Counted from the stretch's first letter, positions 8,036 through 14,394 are shown. The stretch: 22,387 nucleotides of DNA from PALSA-505 sp035308365 (GCA_035308365.1 DATGGU010000087.1:1-22387); one strand, 5' to 3'. Program-made: numbers and translations. The notes: generated from the sequence alone by a model not told the origin.

Positions 8036-8060
8036 GGGCTTGCCCTTCCTGTGCTGTTGC

Positions 8061-8453
8061 CTATGGGCCGGGCGTGGCCGGGCCGGGTGGCGGGCCGCGC
8101 CGGCGGGTGCGGCGGAGGGCCCGCCGCAGCTGGGTGATCCGGGCGGTCCCGGCCGCGGCCATCAGCAGGGCCCCGGCGATGGCGGCCAGCAGCAGCGCGG
8201 CCGCTAGTGACAGCTGCAGGTGGGCGCCCAGGAAGCTGAGCTTCACAGTGTGCGCGTTCTGCACGATGAAGATCACCAGCACAATGAGGACGAGCACTCC
8301 GGCAATCAGGGCGGTGCGCATGCCGCTGATCCGGCTGCGCAGGACCGGGCGCTGCGCCCGGGCCGCGGCGGGCGGAGGCGGGGAGGAACCGTTGGCAGAG
8401 GGGGGCGGCAGGGTGCGCGCCGCGCCCGGAGGGGGTGAGGCTGGTTCGGGCAT
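8061..8453 (-). CDS. LapA-domain (DUF1049) membrane protein
   Basis: A 130-residue protein with a proline-rich cytoplasmic N-terminus (1-44), a transmembrane helix at about 46-64, the signature IVQNAHTVKLSFLGAHLQLS (63-82) of the LapA/DUF1049 domain, a second helix (about 82-101) and an Arg-rich tail (RRALRRTRRR). In Gram-negative bacteria LapA homologues act in lipopolysaccharide assembly; in actinobacteria the role is unknown and probably concerns the membrane. AAGGAA with 8-base spacing precedes ATG 8453. It lies between the 27-residue peptide gene and the DUF5994 gene on the same strand and likely shares their transcript. Confidence 0.85.
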   Translation of the reverse strand: MPEPASPPPGAARTLPPPSANGSSPPPPAAARAQRPVLRSRISGMRTALIAGVLVLIVLVIFIVQNAHTVKLSFLGAHLQLSLAAALLLAAIAGALLMAAAGTARITQLRRALRRTRRRGPPPGPATPGP

Positions 8454-8525
8454 GACGTTGTTTCCTTTTCCAAGATGCGCAGAGTGCCCGCGCAGGCCAG
8501 GCGCGCAGCGCCGTGGCCGGGGCGG

Positions 8526-8609
8526 TCAGAGGCAGTGCCGCCGCGACCGGTTCCTGAAGTACAGGCCGGTGACGGCGACGGCGGCGATGACAACCAGGCC
8601 GGTGAGCAT
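8526..8609 (-). CDS. 27-residue single-pass membrane peptide
   Basis: A very short ORF reading MLTGLVVIAAVAVTGLYF followed by RNRSRRHCL and stop. It is one hydrophobic helix (about residues 2-18) with a strongly basic C-terminus, which by the positive-inside rule would place the tail in the cytoplasm. A near-consensus AAGGAG (plus-strand 8616-8621) sits 6 bases before the ATG, and a good promoter lies upstream (-10 at 8681-8686, -35 at 8704-8709). It heads a unit with the LapA-domain and DUF5994 genes. It would be missed by length cut-offs. I recognise no family; a regulatory or structural membrane peptide is possible. Confidence 0.65.
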   Translation of the reverse strand: MLTGLVVIAAVAVTGLYFRNRSRRHCL

Positions 8610-8680
8610 GGCTGGCTCCTTCGATGACCCCGGAGGACCACGGGCCGTTGCCGGCGGGTAATTCCCGGGCTCTGTCTCCC

Positions 8681-8755
8681 ACTCTACGCTGGAAACATAA
8701 GACTAGCAATTTATTTCCAGTATTGATAATCTTGTGTCCATCCGAAACTGGACAC
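8681..8755 (-). promoter_or_regulatory. Promoter and inverted repeats for the peptide-LapA-DUF5994 unit
   Basis: On the minus strand a -35 TTGCTA (8704-8709) and -10 TAGAGT (8681-8686) are separated by 17 bases. Two inverted repeats surround it: TGGAAA (8690-8695) with TTTCCA (8714-8719), overlapping the promoter, and GTGTCCA (8734-8740) with TGGACAC (8749-8755), 7-bp perfect arms just upstream of the -35. The first would suit a repressor, the second an activator. Confidence 0.55.
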
Positions 8756-8881
8756 TGCTGACCAGTCACGCCCAGGTCCTGAGCCAGGCAGTCACCAGAC
8801 GGCTCCGGGACCTGCCGCGAATGCCGGTTTCCGTCCCTCCTGCAGTGACCTGACCTTGGCGTTGTCCGCCTCCTCCTGGGG

Positions 8882-9646
8882 TCAGCGTAAAGGTCGCTGG
8901 CCTGTCGCGCGCGGGCGTGCTGCCTCGCGCGGGCGTGCTGCCTGCAGCCCGGCCAGGAGGGTGTCGAGGCCTGCGGTGAATCGCTCGTCGCGGTTATTGG
9001 CCCATACGTGCTCGCCGAGGACGGTCAGGGCTGGGAACCGGGCGGCTGGCAGTGACCGGAAGAACGCGTGCAACTGGCGCCTGGTCGCGGTGTCCTGGAC
9101 GCGCTGCTCGTTGACGGTGGTGCGGTCGCTGAGCGCAAAACCGAGGGTGTAGTCGTAGATCAGGGAGAACGCCAGGGCGGTCTGACGCTTCGGCAACCCG
9201 GCTTCCTGCAGCGCGGCCAGGAACGCCTCGGCCAGGGTAAGAGAGTGCGGCCCGAGCGGGTCGCGGGACTTGAGCAAGGTGGCGATGCCGGGATGATCTT
9301 CCAGCACCGCCCGCAGTCGGCCGGCCAGCAGCGTGACCTGCCTGGTCCAGGACCGAGCGTGGCCGGCCTGGCAGTCCACCTCGGCCAGCACTCCGTCCAC
9401 GACCAGGTCGCAGAGCTGTTCCTTGCTGCGCACGTGGCGGTACAGCGCGCCGGGGACCACGCCCAGGCGAGCGGCGAGCGCGCGCATGCTCAGCGCGCCC
9501 GCGCCATCCGTGCTGATGATCGTGCGTGCCTCCGCGACCACGCGCTCACGGGTCAGCACCCGGCGGCGGCCCTCCTCCCCGCCGGGAGGGCTGAACCACA
9601 AAGCGCGCTGGCCCGCATCGGCGGCTCCTTCTGGTGGGTTCGCCAT
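8882..9646 (-). CDS. TetR family regulator divergent from hsp20 (TetR_C_1 type)
   Basis: A 254-residue regulator. The helix-turn-helix domain (about 31-78) includes RERVVAEARTIISTDGAG and MRALAARLGVVPGALYRHVR. The C-terminal part resembles the tetracycline-repressor class ligand domain. ATG 9646 has AGAGG 5 bases upstream; a GTG two codons earlier (9652) is less well placed. It is transcribed away from hsp20, and the 148-base interval carries a repeated operator over the hsp20 promoter. The simplest reading is that this protein represses hsp20 and itself. The C-terminus is Arg-rich (RPREAARPRATGQRPLR), unusual and probably disordered. Whether the inducer is a small molecule, or the protein senses heat directly, cannot be told from sequence. 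Confidence 0.88.
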   Translation of the reverse strand: MANPPEGAADAGQRALWFSPPGGEEGRRRVLTRERVVAEARTIISTDGAGALSMRALAARLGVVPGALYRHVRSKEQLCDLVVDGVLAEVDCQAGHARSWTRQVTLLAGRLRAVLEDHPGIATLLKSRDPLGPHSLTLAEAFLAALQEAGLPKRQTALAFSLIYDYTLGFALSDRTTVNEQRVQDTATRRQLHAFFRSLPAARFPALTVLGEHVWANNRDERFTAGLDTLLAGLQAARPREAARPRATGQRPLR

Positions 9647-9666
9647 GGCCACCTCTGGCAGTGAAG

Positions 9667-9705
9667 TTGACGTGAACAGTGTTCAGTGTATAGTGAACAG
9701 TGTTA
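9667..9705. promoter_or_regulatory. hsp20 promoter with doubled TetR-type operator
   Basis: On the plus strand -35 TTGACG (9667-9672) and -10 TATAGT (9689-9694) have a 16-base spacer. GTGAACAGTGTT occurs at 9672-9683 and again at 9693-9704, exactly 21 bases apart (two helical turns); the first copy contains the palindrome TGAACAGTGTTCA (9673-9685). One copy fills the spacer and the other covers the start site, an arrangement expected for repression by the divergent TetR. Confidence 0.65.
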
Positions 9706-9794
9706 CTCGGAAAGCGAATGTCGTTCACTCGAATTGCATTTTTTTCCCGAGCCTCCAGGCCGCTGGCCCGGAGGGACGGATGAAGGAGAACGAC
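9701..9794 (+). promoter_or_regulatory. hsp20 5' untranslated leader with hairpin before the RBS
   Basis: The leader of roughly 94 bases has a T-run (9739-9745) and an imperfect hairpin, CCTCC-A-GGCC (9752-9761) with GGCC-C-GGAGG (9765-9774), ending 8 bases before the Shine-Dalgarno AAGGAG (9783-9788). The CCTCC arm could pair instead with the Shine-Dalgarno. An RNA thermometer is conceivable for a heat-shock gene; this is inference only. Confidence 0.35.
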
Positions 9795-10304
9795 ATGACA
9801 GTCATGACAACCTGGGATCTATTCGATGACCTGCGCAGTGCCCAGGATGAGCTGGTGCGGATGAGCAGGATGCCAGGTCAGTGGGTCGGCCAGTTCGGCC
9901 AGCAGCCGGGCACCGGCCCCGCCAGCCAGGCGTGGGCCCCCGCGGTCGACATCATCGAGCGCAAGGACGCTTACCTGATCGCCGCGGAACTGCCCGGCGT
10001 CGGCATCGCGGACCTGGAGATCACCGTCCAGGACGGCCTGCTGACCATCCAGGGCGAGCGGCACCCCGCCGACGACACGGCCGGGCAAAAGGTCCACCGG
10101 GCCGAGCGCCGCTACGGCACATTCCGCCGCTCGATCACCCTTCCCAGCCACGTTCAGGCCGGCAAGATCGACGCCTCGGTCCAGGACGGCGTGCTGCTGA
10201 TCCTGGTACCCAAGGCAGTGGAAGCGCACGCCAAGCGCATCCAGGTGCACGCCGACAAGGGCAAGCCCGCGGTAACCGGCACAGCCATTAAAAACGGCGC
10301 CTGA
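9795..10304 (+). CDS. Hsp20 / alpha-crystallin small heat-shock protein
   Basis: A 169-residue ATP-independent holdase chaperone. The alpha-crystallin domain spans about 48-140: PAVDIIERKDAYLIAAELPG, DLEITVQDGLLTIQGER, RRYGTFRRSITLP (105-117) and DGVLLILVPK (131-140). A C-terminal IQV (149-151) may serve as the I-x-I/V oligomerisation motif. The open frame extends far upstream, but ATG 9795 has AAGGAG (9783-9788) at 6-base spacing and lies downstream of the promoter; the ATG at 9780 has no such site. It is divergent from a TetR gene with shared operators, and followed by a strong hairpin terminator, so it is a single-gene transcript. Confidence 0.95.
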   Translation: MTVMTTWDLFDDLRSAQDELVRMSRMPGQWVGQFGQQPGTGPASQAWAPAVDIIERKDAYLIAAELPGVGIADLEITVQDGLLTIQGERHPADDTAGQKVHRAERRYGTFRRSITLPSHVQAGKIDASVQDGVLLILVPKAVEAHAKRIQVHADKGKPAVTGTAIKNGA

Positions 10305-10346
10305 CACCCGGGCACCTGCCGCTAGACCCGCACAGTCCGATACAAC

Positions 10347-10384
10347 GGCTCCTGCCGTCGCCCCGAGGGGTGACGGCAGGAGCC
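10347..10384 (+). terminator. Strong hairpin terminator after hsp20
   Basis: A perfect 13-bp stem, GGCTCCTGCCGTC (10347-10359) with GACGGCAGGAGCC (10372-10384), extended inside by CCCC/GGGG around a GA loop. There is no T-run, as in many actinobacterial terminators. It lies 42 bases after the hsp20 stop. Confidence 0.75.
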
Positions 10385-10490
10385 GCAGCCATGCCCGGCA
10401 TCCGGATCAGCGGCAACGCCTCGGCGGGGTGGTGTCAGAGGCTGCGGCCGGGCCGTGCGGGAAGGCTTCGGTGTCAGCGCCGGGCATTGC

Positions 10491-10508
10491 TGATACCAGG
10501 CGGTATCA
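10491..10508 (+). promoter_or_regulatory. Operator of the toxin-antitoxin pair
   Basis: TGATACC (10491-10497) and GGTATCA (10502-10508) form a perfect 7-bp inverted repeat with a 4-base spacer, ending one base before the antitoxin ATG (10510). The interval between the arms carries AGGCGG (10498-10503), which could act as the Shine-Dalgarno. Binding of the RHH antitoxin would thus cover both promoter and translation start, the normal autoregulation scheme. Confidence 0.55.
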
Positions 10509-10509
10509 T

Positions 10510-10806
10510 ATGTCTATGGCTATGACCCTCAGGCTCAGTGATGAACAGACGGAGAGGCTACGGCGGAAGGCGGAGGCCGAACATCGGTCCATGCAGCAAG
10601 TCGCGCTGGCTGCCATCGATGCCTATGTTCACCAGACGACCCCCGTACGCCGTCAGTCCGTTCCAGTCACTGAACTCATGACGGTGTTCGGGGACCTGCC
10701 TCCGATGAGCGCGGAGACGTTCCGCGCCGATCAGGATCGCTACGCAGACACTGAGGCATACTTCGACGCCTACGAACGCGTCCACGAGCCCGAGGACGGC
10801 GAGTGA
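10510..10806 (+). CDS. Ribbon-helix-helix antitoxin (VapB-like)
   Basis: A 98-residue antitoxin. The N-terminal part, TLRLSDEQTERLRRKAEAEH followed by a helix ending AAIDAYV, fits a CopG/Arc-type ribbon-helix-helix DNA-binding domain (about 6-40). The acidic C-terminal tail (FRADQDRYADTEAYFDAYER) is the kind of segment that wraps and neutralises a PIN toxin. ATG 10510 follows AGGCGG within the operator; ATGs at 10516 and 10522 are alternatives. Its stop overlaps the toxin GTG start by 4 bases, so toxin translation depends on antitoxin translation. Target operator is the inverted repeat at 10491-10508. Confidence 0.85.
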   Translation: MSMAMTLRLSDEQTERLRRKAEAEHRSMQQVALAAIDAYVHQTTPVRRQSVPVTELMTVFGDLPPMSAETFRADQDRYADTEAYFDAYERVHEPEDGE

Positions 10807-11228
10807 CCGTCCGCTACCCGCGCGGGCTCGGCGACACGAACATCCTGATCTACCTGGAACGGCTGGCGGTCGACCAGCTACCCGCCGAGCTCCTCACTAG
10901 CACGGTCAGCCTCGCCGAGCTGTCGGCAGGGGTGCACTCGGCCGTGGATGCCGCCGAACGCGCTCGCCGTGTCCTTCGTCTGCAGCAAGTCGAGGCGACC
11001 TTCAGCCCGCTGCCATTCGATGCTGAGGCCGCCCGGCGGTACGGGATCATCGCCGCCGAGGTAATCGCCATGGGCCGCAAGCCCCGCGGCCGCGTGGCTG
11101 ACCTGATGATCGCCAGCATCGCGGCAGCGAACAAGCTTCCCCTGTTCACCACCAATCCCGCAGATTTCCGCGGGCTTGAATCGGTCGTTGCTGCCATTCC
11201 AGTTCCTGTCCCGGCGCCCGTTCCCTGA
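10803..11228 (+). CDS. PIN-domain toxin (VapC-like ribonuclease)
   Basis: A 141-residue type II toxin. PIN-domain proteins of this kind are Mg2+/Mn2+-dependent endoribonucleases that cut tRNA or rRNA. The acidic active-site positions are visible: D11 in GLGDTNILIYLE, E39 in VSLAELSAGV, D100 in VADLMIASIA and D121 in FTTNPADFRGL. The GTG at 10803 overlaps the antitoxin stop (GTGA). The C-terminus ends in a short Pro/Val repeat (PVPVPAPVP) beyond the domain. Gene order and overlap with the antitoxin are those of a VapBC pair; such pairs are often carried in mobile or plastic regions. Confidence 0.88.
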   Translation: MTVRYPRGLGDTNILIYLERLAVDQLPAELLTSTVSLAELSAGVHSAVDAAERARRVLRLQQVEATFSPLPFDAEAARRYGIIAAEVIAMGRKPRGRVADLMIASIAAANKLPLFTTNPADFRGLESVVAAIPVPVPAPVP

Positions 11229-11453
11229 CCAGGGGATCGCCGCCAGCAACGTACCGGCGTCCTTGAGCTCCCGGGGACCGAGGCCTCCAGCAGGCTGTCG
11301 CAGATGCGCTGGAGCGGGCCGGAGGGCAGCCCCGCCTGCCGGGGCAAAAGGCCCTGGGTGCAGGCCGGTGGAGCAAGCCTGCTTGAGTCACATGCCGGGC
11401 CGGCGGATTGGGCTGTCTGGTGGGTGGCCGTGCTGCCCGGGCCTTCGAGCTGG

Positions 11454-12329
11454 TCATGCTGATTGCTGGTTGCGCTGTGCCTGGCTGGATGGGCGGGCGG
11501 TGGCGGCGAGGCACTCAGCGAAGCGGTCGGGGTGCGCGATGTGCGGGAAGTGGCCGCTTCCTGGCCAGACGGTGATGGCCGCTTGAGGGAGCGTCTTGCT
11601 CAGCCACTTCTCATACCCGGGTTCCAGGTCAGCGCCGGCCACGACGAGGTATGGCACGCCGGCGCTTCGCACCGCTTCAAGCGTCGCGGCGGCGAAGTCG
11701 GCGATCTCGCTGACGGGCCTGTCGAGGAGTTCGCGCCAGTATGCGAGGACGAGGTCTTGCCGAGGCTGGCAACTGGACCGCACGAGCACTTGCGCCGTCT
11801 CGGGCAGAAGCTCGATGTGCATGCTCGCGGCGAACATCTGCCATACGGCGGGGAAGGCGGGCCCGCGGAGCTTGCTGGCGAAAGACTGGACCAGGGAGGC
11901 GAACGGGGCTGCCTGCAGTGGCTGGTCAACGTTGATGATGCCGCGGGTCGGATGCTTGGCGGCGTAGGCTGTCGCGACGATTCCCCCGATGGAATGCCCG
12001 ACGACGACTGGCGATCGCAGTCCTGCCGCTTCGACAGCGCGATGGATACCGTCGGCGAGGCTTTGGACATCGTAGGACGGCCACCCGGGGGACGCGCCGT
12101 GACCGGGAAGATCCAGCGCGAGGACCCGCCGGCCTGGGTCGATGCCGTACAACGCGGCCAGCGAGGGCCGCCACATGCTGCGATCGAAGGTCAGGCCGTG
12201 GAGCAGCACCAGCGGCGCCTGGTGCTCTGAGTGGCCGTAGTCGTCGGCAGCCAGGCCGGCCAGGGTGCGGGTGGCAACGTGCCCTTGCGTTTTGCTCAGT
12301 CGGGCCGCTGGTGCTCTTGCCATCTCCAT
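11454..12329 (-). CDS. Alpha/beta hydrolase
   Basis: A 291-residue hydrolase of the alpha/beta fold. The oxyanion motif HG is at 44-45 (LVLLHGLTFDRSMWRPSL), the nucleophile S113 lies in GHSIGG (111-116), the acid is probably D233 (VVAGADLEP) and the catalytic histidine H260 lies in GSGHFPHIAHPDRF. The triad is complete. The DLPGHGAS segment (73-80) is typical of esterase / dienelactone-like and epoxide hydrolase relatives; the substrate cannot be named. There is no signal peptide. The start ATG 12329 is preceded by CGGGAAC. It is divergent from a TetR gene across a compact double palindrome and is probably its target, which suggests induction by its substrate. Confidence 0.9.
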   Translation of the reverse strand: MEMARAPAARLSKTQGHVATRTLAGLAADDYGHSEHQAPLVLLHGLTFDRSMWRPSLAALYGIDPGRRVLALDLPGHGASPGWPSYDVQSLADGIHRAVEAAGLRSPVVVGHSIGGIVATAYAAKHPTRGIINVDQPLQAAPFASLVQSFASKLRGPAFPAVWQMFAASMHIELLPETAQVLVRSSCQPRQDLVLAYWRELLDRPVSEIADFAAATLEAVRSAGVPYLVVAGADLEPGYEKWLSKTLPQAAITVWPGSGHFPHIAHPDRFAECLAATARPSSQAQRNQQSA

Positions 12330-12360
12330 GATGTTCCCGTCTTCTTGCAGAGAAGCAGTA

Positions 12361-12403
12361 TTACGTTACATCGTAACGTAACGATGTTACGATATTATGT
12401 CAA
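12361..12403. promoter_or_regulatory. Double-palindrome operator and divergent promoters
   Basis: TTACGTTAC (12361-12369) and GTAACGTAA (12373-12381) are 9-bp perfect arms around ATC; overlapping it, CGTAAC (12377-12382) and GTTACG (12386-12391) are 6-bp arms around GAT. The centres are 13 bp apart. Leftward promoter for the hydrolase: TTGACA (12398-12403 on the complement) and TACGTT (12375-12380), 17-base spacer. Rightward -10 for tetR: TATTAT (12393-12398). A bound repressor would block both. Confidence 0.7.
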
Positions 12404-12404
12404 C

Positions 12405-13031
12405 ATGGGAAGGCCCAGGGAACACAACCAGGCAACCGCCGCCGCGCTGCTCGAAGCAGCCGAGCGGACCGTTCAGGCGGCCGGCCTGCAAGGGCTGTCC
12501 GTCCGGAGGCTCGCAGATGATGTGGGAACTACCACCCGCGCCGTCTACACCTTGTTCGGCTCCAAGGACGGCCTGCTCGTCGCCCTCGGGACCCGGGCCT
12601 TCACGATGCTCGGAGCTGCCATCGCCGAGCTGCCGGCAACAGCTGATCCGGCTGCCGACCTCGTCGAGGCTGGCGTCGTGGTGTTCCGGCGTTTCGCTAT
12701 CGGGCATCCATCGCTATTCAGGATCGGCGTGCAGCAAACGCTGGGCCCACCCGAGCTGGCATGCGACTTCGCCCAGGCCGCGGCACAGGCATTCGCCGGC
12801 CTCGAGACGAGGGTGACACGCGTCAAGGGCGCCGGCCTTCTCGGCGGCCGCCCGGTACGAGAGGCCGCCTGCCAGTTTCATGCGCTCTGCGAGGGACTCG
12901 CGGCGGTGGAACTGCGCGGGCTGATGGCGCCCGGCGAGGAAATGCGGATCTGGCGTGACGCCCTCACCGCACTCGTCGCCGGCTTCGCCACTCCCGGGGG
13001 GCCAAGCCATCCCGGCGCGACGGCGCAATAA
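12405..13031 (+). CDS. TetR family regulator divergent from alpha/beta hydrolase
   Basis: A 208-residue regulator. Helix-turn-helix at about 12-57 with LSVRRLADDVGTTTRAVYTL, followed by FGSKDGLL. The C-terminal part has VVVFRRFAIGHPSLFRIGVQ, a feature of the WHG-type TetR C-terminal domain. The open frame continues upstream, but ATG 12405 is chosen because a -10 TATTAT ends 6 bases earlier, so the transcript would begin at or next to the AUG (leaderless), which is common in actinobacteria. It presumably represses itself and the divergent hydrolase through the palindromes at 12361-12391. Confidence 0.88.
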   Translation: MGRPREHNQATAAALLEAAERTVQAAGLQGLSVRRLADDVGTTTRAVYTLFGSKDGLLVALGTRAFTMLGAAIAELPATADPAADLVEAGVVVFRRFAIGHPSLFRIGVQQTLGPPELACDFAQAAAQAFAGLETRVTRVKGAGLLGGRPVREAACQFHALCEGLAAVELRGLMAPGEEMRIWRDALTALVAGFATPGGPSHPGATAQ

Positions 13032-13402
13032 CTCCCTAGGGTTTCCGCCCGGTAGCGATGCGCTCCAGCGCGGCAGGAGAAAAGGATGTTCGTCGCGATG
13101 CCCTCCCCGGAAGCGAGGAACGCGCGGTAATGACACTTGCCGCGGAGCAGCACATCGCATCACCAGCAGGGACCAAGCCGCGCAACATCCCGCGATACCA
13201 CGCTACTGTACCGTTCCGTCCAGTCCGCTCGCTGGTGTCGCCTCCTCAGGCCCCAGCGCGACGACGTACTGGCCGCGCTTGCCGGGCCGCGCGTGGACCG
13301 CCCGGCTCCATGGTCTCGGCCAGGTAGCAGCTGGGACAGCACTGGCTGGCAGCCAGCCTGCGCTTTGTGGACCGCTTAGTACAAGAAGGCTAGCATGGAC
13401 GC
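13032..13402. other. Intergenic region, no gene recognised
   Basis: About 370 bases between two tetR genes. Short open frames exist on both strands but none has a supporting start site or a recognisable product. The right end holds the operator-like element 13368-13383 and a -10-like TAGCAT (13391-13396) for the next gene. Confidence 0.5.
13368..13383 (-). promoter_or_regulatory. Operator-like element, upstream copy
   Basis: Reading on the minus strand, TGTACTAAGCGGTCCA. It is near-palindromic (TGTAC / GTCCA around 6 bases) and lies 19 bases before the tetR ATG at 13403. An inverted second copy, 15 of 16 bases identical, is at 14009-14024. It is the likely binding site of the regulator encoded between the copies. 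Confidence 0.6.
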
Positions 13403-14005
13403 ATGCCGGGTGAGCCAGCAACGAGGCGCGGGCGTGCCAGCCGGGAGCGGATCGTGGAGCGGGCCGCGGACCTGTTCGCCGAGCGCGGGATCGCGGGCAC
13501 CAGTGTGGATGAGGTGCTGGCTGCCGCAGGGGCGGGCAAGGGCCAGTTCTACCACTATTTCCGCAGCCGGGACGAACTGGCCGCGACGGCGGTCGGGCAC
13601 CGCTGCGCGCAGGTAGTGGCCGGGCTCACAGAGGCCCTGGGCGGCGTGTCGTCGCTGGCCGGGCTGGAGCAGGCACTGGCGGGCTTCATCGCCGGGTTCG
13701 AGCAGGCGGGGCTGCCTGGGTGCCCGATCGGGACGCTGGCGGCCGAGGTCGCCGGCCGCAACGAGGCCGCAAGGCTGCAGGCCGCCGCCGGCTTCGACGC
13801 ATGGGAGCAGTTGCTGGCGGACGTGCTGGAGCGGATGCGCCAGCGCGGGGAGCTGCACGCGGACGCCGAGCCGTCCGTGCTGGCCACGGGCCTGCTGGCC
13901 AGCATCGAGGGCGGAATGCTGCTCAGCCAGGCCCGCAGGGACGTGGCGTCGCTGCAGGTGGCGGTGGAGACGGGGCTCGCCCGGGTACGGACATACCTGA
14001 GCTAA
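13403..14005 (+). CDS. TetR family regulator (LmrA/YxaF-like C-terminus)
   Basis: A 200-residue regulator. Helix-turn-helix at about 12-58 (SRERIVERAADLFAERGIAG, VDEVLAAAGAGKGQFYHYFR). The C-terminal domain carries GCPIGTLAAE (106-115) and GGMLLSQARRD, characteristic of the LmrA/YxaF type, whose members often control drug exporters or oxidoreductases. The -10-like TAGCAT (13391-13396) ends 6 bases before ATG 13403, so the message is probably leaderless. Identical operator-like elements flank the gene. No clear target lies directly next to it: the downstream copy is followed by a transposase relic, then an MFS gene, which may be the displaced target. Confidence 0.9.
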   Translation: MPGEPATRRGRASRERIVERAADLFAERGIAGTSVDEVLAAAGAGKGQFYHYFRSRDELAATAVGHRCAQVVAGLTEALGGVSSLAGLEQALAGFIAGFEQAGLPGCPIGTLAAEVAGRNEAARLQAAAGFDAWEQLLADVLERMRQRGELHADAEPSVLATGLLASIEGGMLLSQARRDVASLQVAVETGLARVRTYLS

Positions 14006-14008
14006 TCC

Positions 14009-14024
14009 TGTACTAATCGGTCCA
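14009..14024 (+). promoter_or_regulatory. Operator-like element, downstream copy
   Basis: TGTACTAATCGGTCCA, 15 of 16 bases identical to the inverted copy at 13368-13383. It begins 3 bases after the tetR stop codon. Such a second operator normally marks the promoter of a regulated gene, but here an insertion-sequence remnant follows. Confidence 0.55.
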
Positions 14025-14035
14025 CTCCTGCCTGC

Positions 14036-14197
14036 TTCCGGACTGCACTGACCGGTGTACTGGCGTGTCACCACCCGCAGATGCGCTTCGCCGTAGATCA
14101 GCATCCGGTCCGTGCAGTCGGACGCCTGACTGCGGCCCAGCAGGACCAGCCAGCCAAAGACCCGGACCATGATCAGGTACAGCAGACGGACAGACAC
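14036..14197 (-). pseudogene. Internally deleted IS transposase (integrase-core) remnant
   Basis: The minus-strand reading from GTG 14197 begins MSVRLLYLIMVRVFGWLVLL then GRSQAS, the typical N-terminus of a family of actinobacterial IS transposases. It then jumps directly to DCTDRMLIYGEAHLRVVTRQ, which belongs near the C-terminal end of the same proteins (intact copies continue into a YNxxRPH motif). The whole catalytic integrase core, some 250 residues, is missing, and the extreme C-terminus is also lost. The frame then runs on meaninglessly through the tetR gene. I read this as an old insertion that suffered internal deletion. No terminal inverted repeats were recognised. Family assignment rests on remembered sequence patterns. 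Confidence 0.6.
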
Positions 14198-14394
14198 AAA
14201 CCGCGATCTTGCCCCCAGCCCAGGCCCCGCTCCCGGCGCCCCGGCGTGAGCCAGTGAGCGCGGCGACGGCCAGCCGCGCGAGGGTCCCGGCGAATCCTGG
14301 AGTGCTACCGTGAGCGGGTGGAGGACCCGTCGCGGTGGCCGCCTGACGCGCGTGCCGCCCGGGTATCCTTCTTCACCGGCGTCAGCCTCCGGCG
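14198..14394 (+). other. Intergenic region with possible gene remnant ahead of MFS gene
   Basis: From about 14294 a plus-strand frame reads ILECYRERVEDPSRWPPDAR and ends FFTGVSLRR at a TGA (14396-14398) that overlaps the MFS start as ATGA. It looks like the C-terminal end of a protein formerly coupled to the transporter; upstream the frame becomes Arg-rich and unconvincing. The family is not recognised. Confidence 0.3.

Noticed and set aside
9333..9794. N-terminal extension of Hsp20 into the upstream open frame
   Set aside because: It would cross the promoter and the divergent tetR gene; ATG 9795 has a proper ribosome binding site.
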